Positions 30,214-45,139 of a stretch of 64,000 bases of DNA are shown here, one piece after another. A program made the position numbers and the translations under genes. Below the pieces are notes generated by a model. It did not search any database and was not told the DNA's origin. It saw only the letters and a program-made list of their open reading frames with translations. Positions within the stretch are counted from its first letter, which is position 1, and each line of letters begins with the position of its first letter. The DNA lies in NCBI RefSeq assembly GCF_006094395.1, contig NZ_CP035291.1, positions 868,001 through 932,000 of the forward strand. The letters are read 5' to 3'. The stretch comes from Staphylococcus haemolyticus (GTDB lineage: Bacteria > Bacillota > Bacilli > Staphylococcales > Staphylococcaceae).

Positions 30214-32361
30214 ATGGATAAAATGTTAATGAATGAAATAGTGTCTAAATATCAATTTTCTGAAAAACAAGTAAAATCCGTATTAGAATTGCTAGAAGAA
30301 AATAATACTGTTCCTTTTATAGCAAGATATCGTAAAGAAGCAACGGGTGGTTTGGATGAAGTTCAAATCAAACAAATTTCTGACGAATATCAATATGTTG
30401 CAAATTTACAGAAAAGAAAAGATGAAGTTATACATAATATTGAACAACAGGGATTATTAACAAATGAACTAAAAGAAGCTATTCTTAAACAAACCAAATT
30501 GCAACGTGTCGAGGATCTTTATAGACCTTTTAAACAAAAAAAGAAAACAAGAGCAACTGAAGCTAAGCGAAAAGGACTTGAAAGTTTAGCCCAATGGATT
30601 AGTGATGGTCAACAGGGTGAATTGAGCAAAAAAGCTGAGGCGTATATTAATGATGAAGTAGCTACTGTTGACGAGGCAATTCAAGGAGCGTTAGATATCA
30701 TTGCTGAACACGTTTCAGATAATCCTAAGTATCGTAGTCGTATATTGAAAGATATTTATAGGCAAGGAAATATTGTAACGGCTAAGAAGAAAAAAGCGGA
30801 TGATGAAAAAGAAACATTTGCAATGTACTATGACTATGTGGAACCTATTAAGAACGTTGCTAATCATAGAGTGCTAGCTATGAATCGTGGTGAAAAAGAA
30901 AAAGTACTTTCAGTCAAGGTAGAATTTGATACTCAACAAATAGCAAGTGCTATTGAAAAAAATGAGGTTAAAAGTAATAATCCACATGGAGATTATATTA
31001 AATTAGCAATTGAGGACAGTTTAAAAAGGTTGATAATGCCTTCAATTGAAAGAGAAATACGCGCTGATTTAACTGAGAAAGCCGAACAACATGCTATTGA
31101 GGTCTTTAGTGAAAATTTAAAACACTTATTGTTGCAACCGCCTATGAAAGGCAAGCAAATATTAGGGGTTGACCCAGCATTTAGAACAGGATGTAAACTA
31201 GCAGTCATTAATCCTTATGGGACTTTTATTGATAAAAGTGTAATTTATCCGCATCCACCTAAATCTAAAGTAGAAGCATCTGAAAAAGAAATTGTCCGAA
31301 TGATTAAAGAAAATAATATAGAGCTTATTGCTATTGGTAATGGTACAGCCAGTCGTGAAACTGAACAATTTGTTGCTGATGTTATCAAAAAATATAATTT
31401 AGATATTAAATTTATTATTGTCAATGAAGCGGGGGCCTCAGTGTATTCTGCTTCTGAAATTGCTAGATCTGAGTTTCCTAATTTTCAAGTTGAAGAACGA
31501 AGTGCTGTTTCAATAGGAAGACGAGTTCAAGACCCATTAAGTGAATTAGTTAAAATAGATCCTAAATCTATTGGTGTGGGTCAATATCAACATGATGTAA
31601 ATCAGAAAGAACTTGAAAGTGCATTAACATTTGTTGTTGAAACAGCCGTAAACCAAGTTGGTGTAGATGTAAATACAGCATCAAAATCTCTATTACAGTA
31701 TGTTTCTGGTCTATCTAGCGCAATAGCTCAAAACATTATTGATTACCGTGAAGAAAATGGAGCAATCAAGCACAATAAAGAAATAAGTAAAGTGAAACGA
31801 TTAGGTGCCAAAACATTTGAACAAAGTATAGGATTTTTGCGTATTGTAGATGGCTCTGAACCACTTGATAATACGTCAATTCACCCTGAGAGTTATGATG
31901 TGACATATGAATTATTGACTGTTTTAAATTTTGATATCAATGATTTAGGAACTGACAAGTTAAAAACTGAATTATCCAACATAAACACAAATCAAATAGC
32001 TGAACAATTAAATGTTGGAGTACCAACTTTAGAGGATATTATAAAATCTCTAATGGCACCTAATCGAGATCCGCGTGATGAGTTTGAAACGCCTATCCTT
32101 AAATCTGATGTACTATCTATTGAAGATTTAAAAGAAGGTATGAAATTAAGTGGAACAGTAAGAAATGTTGTTGATTTCGGAGCATTTGTAGATATAGGTG
32201 TGAAACAAGACGGATTAGTGCACGTATCTAAATTATCAAAAAAATTCGTCAAAAATCCTATGGATGTAGTTAGTGTTGGAGATATAGTAGAAGTTTGGAT
32301 TCTTGATATCGATAAAAATAAAGGAAAAGTTTCTCTAACAATGATTGATCCACATGAATAA
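30214..32361 (+). CDS. tex: Tex-family RNA-binding transcription accessory protein
   Basis: 715 residues, the usual Tex length. N-terminal helical Tex domain (VPFIARYRKEATGGLDEVQIKQI), YqgF/RNase H-like domain in the middle (GVDPAFRTGCKLAVI, about 320), tandem helix-hairpin-helix (LLQYVSGLSSAIAQNIIDYREENG) and a C-terminal S1 domain (about 645-713: GMKLSGTVRNVVDFGAFVDIGVKQDGLVHVSKLS). It is thought to act in transcription and RNA metabolism; the exact reaction is unclear. It overlaps the sprT-like gene by 8 bp. Confidence 0.93.
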   Translation: MDKMLMNEIVSKYQFSEKQVKSVLELLEENNTVPFIARYRKEATGGLDEVQIKQISDEYQYVANLQKRKDEVIHNIEQQGLLTNELKEAILKQTKLQRVEDLYRPFKQKKKTRATEAKRKGLESLAQWISDGQQGELSKKAEAYINDEVATVDEAIQGALDIIAEHVSDNPKYRSRILKDIYRQGNIVTAKKKKADDEKETFAMYYDYVEPIKNVANHRVLAMNRGEKEKVLSVKVEFDTQQIASAIEKNEVKSNNPHGDYIKLAIEDSLKRLIMPSIEREIRADLTEKAEQHAIEVFSENLKHLLLQPPMKGKQILGVDPAFRTGCKLAVINPYGTFIDKSVIYPHPPKSKVEASEKEIVRMIKENNIELIAIGNGTASRETEQFVADVIKKYNLDIKFIIVNEAGASVYSASEIARSEFPNFQVEERSAVSIGRRVQDPLSELVKIDPKSIGVGQYQHDVNQKELESALTFVVETAVNQVGVDVNTASKSLLQYVSGLSSAIAQNIIDYREENGAIKHNKEISKVKRLGAKTFEQSIGFLRIVDGSEPLDNTSIHPESYDVTYELLTVLNFDINDLGTDKLKTELSNINTNQIAEQLNVGVPTLEDIIKSLMAPNRDPRDEFETPILKSDVLSIEDLKEGMKLSGTVRNVVDFGAFVDIGVKQDGLVHVSKLSKKFVKNPMDVVSVGDIVEVWILDIDKNKGKVSLTMIDPHE

Positions 32362-32809
32362 TAATGAACTTCAAAATATGGTTGAAAGCATTTCAAATCG
32401 ATATTTTAATGAACCTTTTCGTCATAATGCTTTGTTTAATAATAAGCTACGTACTACAGGTGGACGTTATATGTTAGATTCACATAACATTGAAATTAAT
32501 CCTAAACAATATCAGTATTATGGTAAAAATGCATTAATCGATATAATTAAACATGAGTTATGTCACTATCATCTGCATTTAGGTGGAAAAGGTTATAAGC
32601 ATAAAGATTCAGAATTTAAAATATTGAGTAAGCAAGTTGGTGCTCCGAGATTTTGTGCACCAATTCAATCATATGAAGCGCGTGCTAATTATTTATATAA
32701 ATGCCAATCATGTGGTTACAAGTATTTAAGGATAAGGAAAGTAGATGTTCGGAAGATGAGGTGCGGTATTTGTAATGGAAAGTTATCACTAATAGAACAT
32801 TTAACTTAG
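32354..32809 (+). CDS. SprT-like zinc metalloprotease family protein
   Basis: 151 residues from ATG 32354, overlapping the end of tex (ATGAATAA). The HELCHYH zinc motif has His67, Glu68 and His71. A second zinc ribbon is formed by CQSCGYKY and CGICNGK near the C terminus. SprT-family proteins are putative DNA-protein-crosslink or regulatory metalloproteases; the substrate in bacteria is unknown. The 9-bp longer frame has no ribosome site. A terminator follows. Confidence 0.88.
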   Translation: MNNNELQNMVESISNRYFNEPFRHNALFNNKLRTTGGRYMLDSHNIEINPKQYQYYGKNALIDIIKHELCHYHLHLGGKGYKHKDSEFKILSKQVGAPRFCAPIQSYEARANYLYKCQSCGYKYLRIRKVDVRKMRCGICNGKLSLIEHLT

Positions 32810-32831
32810 CTACTAAGTAACTAAAATTGAA

Positions 32832-32876
32832 ATTCAGGTCTACTTTTACAAAAATTGTAGATCTGAATATTTTTGT
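32832..32876 (+). terminator. Intrinsic terminator of tex-sprT
   Basis: ATTCAGGTCTAC / GTAGATCTGAAT stem followed by a T5 run. Confidence 0.9.
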
Positions 32877-32886
32877 TTATTAAATG

Positions 32887-33019
32887 TTGACATTAATTAT
32901 AAAAACATGTATAGTTATTATCATTGCTTTAATAAAAGAGTTAAACATTAATTGTTTGTAAAACATCTTTAAAAATATGTTAAAAAGTTATTGACATTTC
33001 ATTACAAAACATTTACAAT
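32887..33019 (+). promoter_or_regulatory. Tandem rrn promoters P1 and P2
   Basis: P1 is TTGACA, 17-bp spacer, TATAGT (32887-32915). P2 is TTGACA, 17-bp spacer, TACAAT (32991-33019). Both have perfect -35 boxes and stand before the tRNA-rRNA operon, a classic rrn layout. Confidence 0.85.
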
Positions 33020-33063
33020 TGTTTATGTTCTCGATAGTTAATAGTAACTATTGCGTTTTGCCA

Positions 33064-33149
<86 letters not shown>

Positions 33150-33170
33150 AATAAACTTTTAATTTAATAT

Positions 33171-33244
33171 GCGGGTGTAGTTTAATGGCAAAACCTCAGC
33201 CTTCCAAGCTGATGTTGTGGGTTCGATTCCCATCACCCGCTCCA
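33171..33244 (+). tRNA. tRNA-Gly (anticodon TCC)
   Basis: Acceptor GCGGGTG / CATCCGC-type pairing (GCGGGTG with CACCCGC), anticodon loop CTTCCAA giving TCC, T-arm GTGGGTTCGATTCCCAT and encoded CCA. It lies between tRNA-Leu and 16S in the same operon. Confidence 0.95.
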
Positions 33245-33357
33245 TTATTAATGAACATTGAAAACTGAATGACAATATGTCAACGTTAATTCCAAGAACA
33301 GTAACTTAAATGTTACAAAAACTATTTAGTATTATGAGCTAATCAAACATCATAAAT

Positions 33358-38271
<4,914 letters not shown>

Positions 38272-38342
38272 TTTATTTCAATGTTTTGCGAAGCAAAATC
38301 ATTTACTTACTATCTAGTTTTGAATGTATAATCATTCTCTTG

Positions 38343-38457
38343 TCTGGTGACAATGGCAAGGAGGTCACACCTGTTCCCATGCCGAACACAGAAGTTAAGC
38401 TCCTTAGCACCGATGGTAGTTGGATTTACGTTCCGCTAGAGTAGGACGTTGCCAGGC
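38343..38457 (+). rRNA. rrf: 5S ribosomal RNA
   Basis: 115 nt from TCTGGTGACAATGGCAAGG to GTTGCCAGGC, with the ends pairing and CCGAACACAGAAGTTAAGC in the middle. Confidence 0.95.
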
Positions 38458-38463
38458 AAATTA

Positions 38464-38489
38464 TTGAGACCGAAAGGTCTCTTTTTTTA
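38464..38489 (+). terminator. rrn operon terminator (first copy)
   Basis: GAGACC-GAAA-GGTCTC tetraloop hairpin followed by T7. An identical second copy lies at about 38737-38763 in the duplicated tail. Confidence 0.92.
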
Positions 38490-38669
38490 TGCACAAAAAC
38501 AAAACCGAAGGTTTAATAAGATATCGACAAATCAAAGTGTATAGTTTTACAAAGAGAAAGCGTTTGAAGCCAATGAATTGAGAAAATTGAGAAGCGAGTT
38601 TAGTTGAGCTAAAAGAGCAAGCAATTTTAGAAAATGAAGAAGGATGCGAGCGCTTGTCTCGAAGTAAAG

Positions 38670-38730
38670 TAAGCTCCTTAGTGCCGGTGGTAGCAGATTT
38701 ACGTTCCGCTAGAGTAGGACGTTGCCAGGC
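38670..38730 (+). pseudogene. Truncated second 5S rRNA (3' half)
   Basis: TAAGCTCCTTAGTGCCGGTGG...GTAGGACGTTGCCAGGC matches the 3' half of 5S, with a CAGATTT variant and one base fewer than the complete gene. The 5' half is absent, so it cannot make a normal 5S. Confidence 0.88.
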
Positions 38731-38913
38731 AAATTATTGAGACCGAAAGGTCTCTTTTTTTATGCACAAAAACAAAACCGAAGGTTTAATAAGATATCGA
38801 CAAATCAAAGTGTATAGTTTTACAAGGAGAAAGCGTTTGAAGCCGATGAATTGAGAAAATTGAGAAGCGAGTTTAGTTGAGCTAAAAGAGCAAGCAATTT
38901 TAGAAAATGAAAA

Positions 38914-40850
38914 GAGTCTGGGACATAAACCCTAGAGAAATAGCCAGTAAATGAGTTTTAACAAATTCATTTACTGGCTTCTTTATTTACAATACTCCGT
39001 ATTGTTGGCTCGCTTTCTTAGGGGACAGCTTCAGCCTGTAGTCTTCAGCTTGTCCTGTTCCCTCAAGAGTCTCGCCAAAATACTTTGTATTTATATGTAA
39101 TTTTACATTGTAATACTTTAAAAAAATAAAGCACTTTCGTATAATTTAATAAACATCACTAAACTAAATTAACGAGGTGCCTTATGTATAAAAATTATAA
39201 CATGACTCAACTTACTCTACCAATGGAAACTTCAGTTCTTATCCCCACAAATGATATTTCACGACATGTAAATGATATTGTTGAAACAATTCCTGACAAT
39301 GAATTCGACGAATTCAGACATCACCGTGGTGCAACTTCGTACCATCCTAAAATGATGTTAAAAGTGATTCTATATGCCTACACACAATCTGTATTCTCAG
39401 GTCGTAAAATAGAAAAAATGCTTAATGATAGCATCCGAATGATGTGGCTATCACAAAATCAAAAACCTTCTTATAAAACAATTAATCGATTTAGAGTAAA
39501 TCCAAAAGTAGATGCTTTATTAGAATCTTTATTTATTCAATTTTACAGTCAGTGTGTAAAACAAAATCTTATAGATGATAAAGCTATTTTTATTGATGGT
39601 ACAAAAATTGAAGCAAATGCCAATCGATATACATTTGTATGGAAAAAGAGTATTCAAAACCATGAATCAAAGATGAATGAGGATTCTAAAGCCCTCTACC
39701 ATGAATTGGTAACCAATAAAATCATACCGGAAATTAAAGAAGATCATGATAATGAATTAACAAAAGAAGAAATAGATTTGATTGGTAGTCACTTAGATAA
39801 AGAAATCGAAGATTTAAACCAACATATCAACAATGAAAAATGTACTAAAACAAGAAAACAAATACGTCTCAAAAGAACTAAAATCAAAAAATACAAAAAG
39901 CAAATCAATGATTATTTTGAGCGAAAGTATCGATACGAATTTCAAAAATCTATTTTAAAGGATAGAAATAGTTATTCTAAGACAGATCATGATGCGACAT
40001 TTATGAGAATGAAAGAAGATCACATGAAAAATGGACAACTTAAGCCAGGGTATAATTTACAAATAGCGACAAATTCCCAATTTGTTTTATCTTATAATGT
40101 GTATCAAAATCCAACGGATACTAGAACGATGATTCCATTTTTAAATTCAATTCAAGAGACCTACGGTCATTTACCTGAATATATTGTAGCTGATGCAGGT
40201 TATGGTAGTGAATCAAATTATAAGGCAATTATAGATGACTTTAATCGAACGCCACTCATAACATATGGAATGTTTATAAAAGATAAAACTAAAAAATATA
40301 AAAGTGACATCTTTAATACTCAAAATTGGAACTATGACGAAATTAATGACGAATTCATTTGTCCGAATAATAAACGGCTAGGTTTTAAAAGATATGCCTA
40401 TCGTCATGATAAGTATGGTTATAAGCGAGACTTCAAATTATATGAATGTGATGATTGTTCAGAATGTCCTCTGAAAAATCAATGTATGAACTTCAATTCA
40501 AAAACAAACAAAAAAATAATGAAGAATTATAACTGGGAATATTTTAAATCCCAAATTAACAAAAAGCTTTCAGAACCAGAAACAAAAAATATCTACAGTC
40601 AAAGAAAAATTGATGTGGAACCTGTTTTTGGATTTATGAAGGCTATTTTGGGTTTCACTCGGATGTCTGTCCGAGGACTCAATAAAGTCAAAAGAGAACT
40701 TGGTTTTGTATTAATGGCACTTAATATAAGAAAAGTAGTAGCTCAACGAGCTGAAAATAATCAAAAAATTTATAAAAAAGACAATTTCTATATTATTTCA
40801 ATAGAAATTGTCTTTTTTTCACTTATCCAAGAACTTTATGTCCCGGACTC
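38914..40850 (+). mobile_element. IS1272 copy 2 (IS1182 family)
   Basis: 1937 bp with the same terminal repeats as copy 1. The left end abuts the duplicated rrn tail. The right end lies 7 bp from the stop codon of ilvA (minus strand). Flanks AA/TT extend the inverted repeat by two bases; no direct target repeat. The same orientation as copies 1 and 3. Confidence 0.95.
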
Positions 40851-40854
40851 TTAA
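39184..40854 (+). CDS. IS1272 transposase, copy 2, stop codon formed at the junction
   Basis: Same protein as copy 1 up to YVPDS. Here the last IS base pair and the flank give TCT-TAA, so the frame ends at once (TAA 40852-40854) at 556 residues, the shortest form in the window. DDE residues intact (Asp in IDGTKIEAN, Asp in VADAGYGS, Glu in VEPVFGFMK). Likely active. Confidence 0.93.
   Translation: MYKNYNMTQLTLPMETSVLIPTNDISRHVNDIVETIPDNEFDEFRHHRGATSYHPKMMLKVILYAYTQSVFSGRKIEKMLNDSIRMMWLSQNQKPSYKTINRFRVNPKVDALLESLFIQFYSQCVKQNLIDDKAIFIDGTKIEANANRYTFVWKKSIQNHESKMNEDSKALYHELVTNKIIPEIKEDHDNELTKEEIDLIGSHLDKEIEDLNQHINNEKCTKTRKQIRLKRTKIKKYKKQINDYFERKYRYEFQKSILKDRNSYSKTDHDATFMRMKEDHMKNGQLKPGYNLQIATNSQFVLSYNVYQNPTDTRTMIPFLNSIQETYGHLPEYIVADAGYGSESNYKAIIDDFNRTPLITYGMFIKDKTKKYKSDIFNTQNWNYDEINDEFICPNNKRLGFKRYAYRHDKYGYKRDFKLYECDDCSECPLKNQCMNFNSKTNKKIMKNYNWEYFKSQINKKLSEPETKNIYSQRKIDVEPVFGFMKAILGFTRMSVRGLNKVKRELGFVLMALNIRKVVAQRAENNQKIYKKDNFYIISIEIVFFSLIQELYVPDS
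40774..40819. terminator. Bidirectional terminator inside IS1272 copy 2
   Basis: Same 11-bp stem GACAATTTCTA / TAGAAATTGTC with A-run and T-run. On the minus strand it now lies about 40 bp after the ilvA stop and can end the ilv-leu transcript. Confidence 0.85.
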
Positions 40855-40857
40855 TAT

Positions 40858-42126
40858 TCAAATTAAAAGTGAGTATAACATTTTATTCTCATTAATATAA
40901 ATATTTGATGGATCAAAATCATGAACATTAATTTTTAGTTGGTTAAGATCATCATGATTCTTAAGTTGAATACCGATAATGACAGTACCAGTGTTTTGAG
41001 AAGTTTTCTTTAAATATTCAAACTTAGTTATATCATCCTGAGGTCCTAATACATCGTTAACAAATTCCTTTAATGCACCAGGACGTTGAGGAAAGTTAAG
41101 AATAAAGTAATGTTTCATCTCCTCGTAAAGTAATGAACGTTCTTCAATTTCTTTCATTCGATTAATATCGTTATTACCACCACTAACTACACATACTACT
41201 GTCTTACCTTTAATTTTTTCTTTATATTGCTCTAATGCTGAAACACTTAATGCACCTGCTGGTTCAGCAACAATGGCTTGTTTAGAGTACATATCTAAAA
41301 TAGTTGAACAAACAGCACCTTCATCTACTTGAATATAATCGTCTACAAATTTCTTAGCTATATCATAAGTGATATCACCAACTCGTGCCACAGAAGCACC
41401 ATCTACAAATTTGTCAATATGATCAAGTGTCACTATTTTGTTTTGGACAACAACTGATTCGTACATGCTACTAGCGCCAGAGGGTTCGACACCAATAATT
41501 TTAGTTTGTGGACTATATTGATTCATATAAGTGCTAATTCCTGAAATCAAACCTCCACCACCAATAGCAGCAAATAGATAATCGAACGTAATTGAATCAT
41601 TACTTGATTGATTCAAAATTTCTTTTGCTAATGTTCCTTGTCCAGCTATTGTATCTACATTATTAAAAGGGTCGATAAAAGTCATGTGATTTTGTTCAGT
41701 ATAAATTAAAGCTTCTTTTAGGCAATCATCAAAAGTATCTCCAGTTAATATGATTTTAACGTTTTTAGAACCAAAAAATTTAACTTGATTAACCTTTTGA
41801 AGAGGTGTGGTAACAGGCATGAAAATCACAGCTTTTAAATTTAATGCTTTAGCAGTATAAGCAACACCTTGAGCATGATTTCCAGCACTTGCGCATGTAA
41901 TACCTTTTTCTTTAGCTTCACTTGTTAGAACAGAAATTGCATTATATGCACCTCTAAGTTTGAAAGAGCGAACCCATTGTAAGTCTTCTCTTTTTAAATA
42001 CACATTACAGTCATATTTTTGAGAAAGATAGAGATCGAATTGTAAAGGTGTCTCTTTAACAACATCTTTTATTCTTAAGTATGCATTATCTACATCTTTA
42101 GCATTTAAAGTTGTCTTCACAGTCAT
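40858..42126 (-). CDS. ilvA: Threonine ammonia-lyase (biosynthetic threonine deaminase)
   Basis: PLP enzyme converting threonine to 2-oxobutanoate, the entry step to isoleucine. 422 residues. The PLP lysine is in [11 protein letters not shown] (about 58), and the glycine loop is GGGGLISGI. One C-terminal ACT-like regulatory domain (about 335-422, [21 protein letters not shown]) suits isoleucine feedback. Last gene of the ilv-leu operon. Its stop codon lies 8 bp from IS1272 copy 2, which supplies the downstream terminator. Confidence 0.95.
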
Positions 42127-42132
42127 TTTATC

Positions 42133-42708
42133 TCAACCTTTATTCTTATTTTCATATTGTTCAATTAAATCTTCATATTCTAATGTTATGGCTATATCAT
42201 CTAAACCATTAACTAATTTATGTTTCCATGTTTCATCAATTTGAAAGTTAAATGATTTATCATTAGCTGAAACAGTTTGATTTGGTAAATCAATGGTAAT
42301 TTCTTTTTGAGAAGCTAAATATTTTCTTTCGTTTTCACCTAAAGTAATAGGTAACATGCCATTTTTTGTACAATTCATAAAGAATATGTCACTAAAGCTA
42401 CCAGCTATAATAATATTGAATCCATAATCTTTTAAAGCCCACGCAGCATGTTCACGACTTGAACCACAACCAAAATTGTCACCAGTAATCAAAATAGTAG
42501 CACCAGAGAATTCAGGTTTATTAGGATTAAAATCTGGATTATTTGTACCATCAGGAAGGTATCTCCATTCGTCAAATGCAAATGGACCGAAACCACTTTT
42601 AGTTATTCGTTTAAGATGTACTTTGGGAATAATTTGGTCAGTATCAATATTGTCATTAAACAATGGTACAACTTTTCCTGTATAGGTTGTAATAGGTTGG
42701 ATATCCAT
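42133..42708 (-). CDS. leuD: 3-isopropylmalate dehydratase small subunit
   Basis: Small (swivel) subunit of isopropylmalate isomerase, partner of LeuC in leucine synthesis. 191 residues, with [18 protein letters not shown] at the N terminus and [14 protein letters not shown], the substrate-binding signature. Starts 2 bp after leuC and ends 6 bp before ilvA, in one operon. Confidence 0.96.
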   Translation of the reverse strand: MDIQPITTYTGKVVPLFNDNIDTDQIIPKVHLKRITKSGFGPFAFDEWRYLPDGTNNPDFNPNKPEFSGATILITGDNFGCGSSREHAAWALKDYGFNIIIAGSFSDIFFMNCTKNGMLPITLGENERKYLASQKEITIDLPNQTVSANDKSFNFQIDETWKHKLVNGLDDIAITLEYEDLIEQYENKNKG

Positions 42709-42710
42709 TA

Positions 42711-44081
42711 CTAAACAACCACCTTTCTAACATCTACGAATCTTCCTTCAATAGCCGCTGCAGCAGCCATAGCAGGGGACACTAGATGCGTTCTAGCGCC
42801 TTTACCTTGTCTTCCTTCAAAGTTACGATTGCTCGTAGAGGCACAGTGTATGCCTTCGGGTACTTGATCAGGATTCATACCTAAACACATTGAACAACCT
42901 GGTTCTCTCCATTGAAATCCTGCATCTTTAAATATTTTGTCCAAACCCAATGCTTCAGCTTCTTTTTTAACTGAGCGAGAGCCAGGTACAACGATTGCAG
43001 TGATTTTTGGATGGACTTGTTTACCCTTAACGATTCGACTAGCTTCTACTAAGTCTGATAATCTTGCATTGGTACAAGAACCTAAGAACACATAACCTAA
43101 ATCGATATCTTCAGCTTTTTGGCCTGGTTTTAAGCCCATATATTGATAAGCGCGTTCATCATTAATATTTTTAATTTTTGGAAAAGGTGTATTAAAACTA
43201 ACACCCATTTCAGGATTTGTTCCCCATGTAACTTGAGGTTCTAAATTTGTAACATCAAGTTTGATAACTTTATCAAATTTAGCATCGGCATCAGTATATA
43301 ATTGACGCCAATCATTGATAGAACGGTCAAAATTTCGAGCATATTTTCTGTCTTTGACATAAGCAAATGTCATTTCATCTGGTTGCATCAATCCATATTT
43401 AGCACCAGCTTCAATGGCCATGTTGCAGATAGTCATTCTAGCTTCCATAGACAGAGATCTAATCGTTTCACCTGTAAATTCAATAGCGTAACCAGTACCA
43501 AAATCAACACCATATTGACTAATAAGATACAAGATAATATCTTTCGCATAGACGCCTTTTGGTAACTGACCTGTAACGTCTATCTTTAAATTTTTAGGTT
43601 TAGTTTGCCAAAGTGTTTGAGTAGCAAATACATGTTCAACTTCACTTGTCCCTATACCAAATGCGATTGCACCAAAGGCCCCATGCGTGGCAGTATGTGA
43701 ATCACCACAAACGATTGTTTTTCCAGGTTGAGTGAGACCTGTTTCTGGACCTACCATGTGAACAATACCTTGTTCAACAGAACCCATATCAAATAATTGA
43801 ACACCAAATTCCTTTGCATTCTTTTGAAGTGTAGTAATTTGTTTGTTCGCAATTTCATCTTTAATATTAAAAATATCTATTGTAGGAACATTATGATCTA
43901 AAGTTGCAAATGTTAAATCAGGGCGTCTCAATTTACGATTTTGAAGTCTTAAACCTTCGAAAGCTTGTGGAGAAGTCACTTCATGAATTAAGTGTAAATC
44001 AATATATAATAATTGAGGTTCACCTTCATTCCCGGTTAAAACATGTTTATTCCAAACTTTATCGAATAACGTTTGTCCCAT
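42711..44081 (-). CDS. leuC: 3-isopropylmalate dehydratase large subunit
   Basis: Catalytic subunit of isopropylmalate isomerase with a [4Fe-4S] cluster. 456 residues. Cluster cysteines are in [13 protein letters not shown] and [38 protein letters not shown] is the aconitase signature. ATG after AAGGGGG. Overproduction together with LeuD is ensured by the 2-bp spacing. Confidence 0.96.
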   Translation of the reverse strand: MGQTLFDKVWNKHVLTGNEGEPQLLYIDLHLIHEVTSPQAFEGLRLQNRKLRRPDLTFATLDHNVPTIDIFNIKDEIANKQITTLQKNAKEFGVQLFDMGSVEQGIVHMVGPETGLTQPGKTIVCGDSHTATHGAFGAIAFGIGTSEVEHVFATQTLWQTKPKNLKIDVTGQLPKGVYAKDIILYLISQYGVDFGTGYAIEFTGETIRSLSMEARMTICNMAIEAGAKYGLMQPDEMTFAYVKDRKYARNFDRSINDWRQLYTDADAKFDKVIKLDVTNLEPQVTWGTNPEMGVSFNTPFPKIKNINDERAYQYMGLKPGQKAEDIDLGYVFLGSCTNARLSDLVEASRIVKGKQVHPKITAIVVPGSRSVKKEAEALGLDKIFKDAGFQWREPGCSMCLGMNPDQVPEGIHCASTSNRNFEGRQGKGARTHLVSPAMAAAAAIEGRFVDVRKVVV

Positions 44082-44098
44082 AAAAGCATTCCCCCTTA

Positions 44099-45139
44099 TT
44101 AATAATTCTTTTTTAATTCATTGAATATATCTGATGTAGTATAGTGCCCATTTAAATCTTTAGTTGTTTTACCATCTTTAATAAGTTGATATACAGCCTG
44201 TTCTAGTTCAGACGCCGCATCTTCAAAGTTAAAACTTTCACGTAAGCACATGGCTAACGAGAGTATCATACCAAATGGGTTAGCTAGATTTTGATTTGCA
44301 ATGTCGGGTGCTGAACCATGAATAGGTTCATAAAGTCTTGGTCCTTCTAAACTAAAACTTGCAGAAGGTGATAAACCTAATGAACCTGGAATGGTAGAAG
44401 CTTCATCACTTAATATATCTCCAAATAGATTTTCAGTAACAATGACATCAAAATTAGTAGGTTGGGAAATTAACTGCATGCTACAAGCATCAACTAATAA
44501 ATGATTCACTTTAACATCAGGAAACTCATGACTAATCTCATTAATAGTTTTACGCCAAAGTTTACTTGTAGCTAACACATTTTCTTTATCAACTGACGTT
44601 AATTTTTTCTTTCTTTGAGATGCTAATTCAAAAGCTACCATTGCAATACGTTCAATTTCCTTTTTAGTATAAGTTAGTGAGTCTAGTGCACTTTGATTAT
44701 CAATATGCCGTGGTTCACCAAAATATAAGCCACTAGTTAATTCTCTCACTATGATAAAATCCGTTCCTTTGACACGTGATTCTTTAATTGGAGAAAAATG
44801 ACTTGTACCCTCAGTAACTTTAGTAGGTCGTATATTGGCGAACAAACCTAGAGATTTACGTAATGCTAATAATCCTTGCTCAGGTCTATTATTAGGATCA
44901 GTCCATTGAGGACCACCTACAGCACCCAACAAAATTGCGTCAGCATTTTTACAAGCATTTAAAGTATCATCAGGAAGGGGAACACCATGCGAATCTATGG
45001 CTGCACCTCCAAAATCATAAGACGTTAATTGATAATCAAATTTATATTTTTTACTGATTAGTTCTAATAATTCTAACGTACCACTTAAGATTTCTGGTCC
45101 TATTCCATCACCAGGCAAAGCTACAATATTATAAGTCAT
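44099..45139 (-). CDS. leuB: 3-isopropylmalate dehydrogenase
   Basis: NAD-dependent oxidative decarboxylation of 3-isopropylmalate in leucine synthesis. 346 residues. [11 protein letters not shown] at the N terminus, [14 protein letters not shown] (substrate Arg and Tyr), [13 protein letters not shown] (metal Asp), and [24 protein letters not shown] (NAD site) are all present. The start overlaps the leuA stop by one base (TAATG). Confidence 0.96.
   Translation of the reverse strand: MTYNIVALPGDGIGPEILSGTLELLELISKKYKFDYQLTSYDFGGAAIDSHGVPLPDDTLNACKNADAILLGAVGGPQWTDPNNRPEQGLLALRKSLGLFANIRPTKVTEGTSHFSPIKESRVKGTDFIIVRELTSGLYFGEPRHIDNQSALDSLTYTKKEIERIAMVAFELASQRKKKLTSVDKENVLATSKLWRKTINEISHEFPDVKVNHLLVDACSMQLISQPTNFDVIVTENLFGDILSDEASTIPGSLGLSPSASFSLEGPRLYEPIHGSAPDIANQNLANPFGMILSLAMCLRESFNFEDAASELEQAVYQLIKDGKTTKDLNGHYTTSDIFNELKKNY

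Larger units (their letters stand above)
38396..38910 (+). repeat. Tandem duplication of the rrn operon tail
   Basis: Unit 1 is 38396-38637 and unit 2 is 38670-38910, joined by a 32-bp linker. Both run from the middle of 5S (TAAGCTCCTTAG) through the terminator to TTTAGAAAATGA. The units are nearly identical in the non-coding tail (differences ACAAAG/ACAAGG, GCCAAT/GCCGAT) but differ more in the 5S part. Unit 2 ends exactly where IS1272 copy 2 begins (3 bp of A between). Confidence 0.9.
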
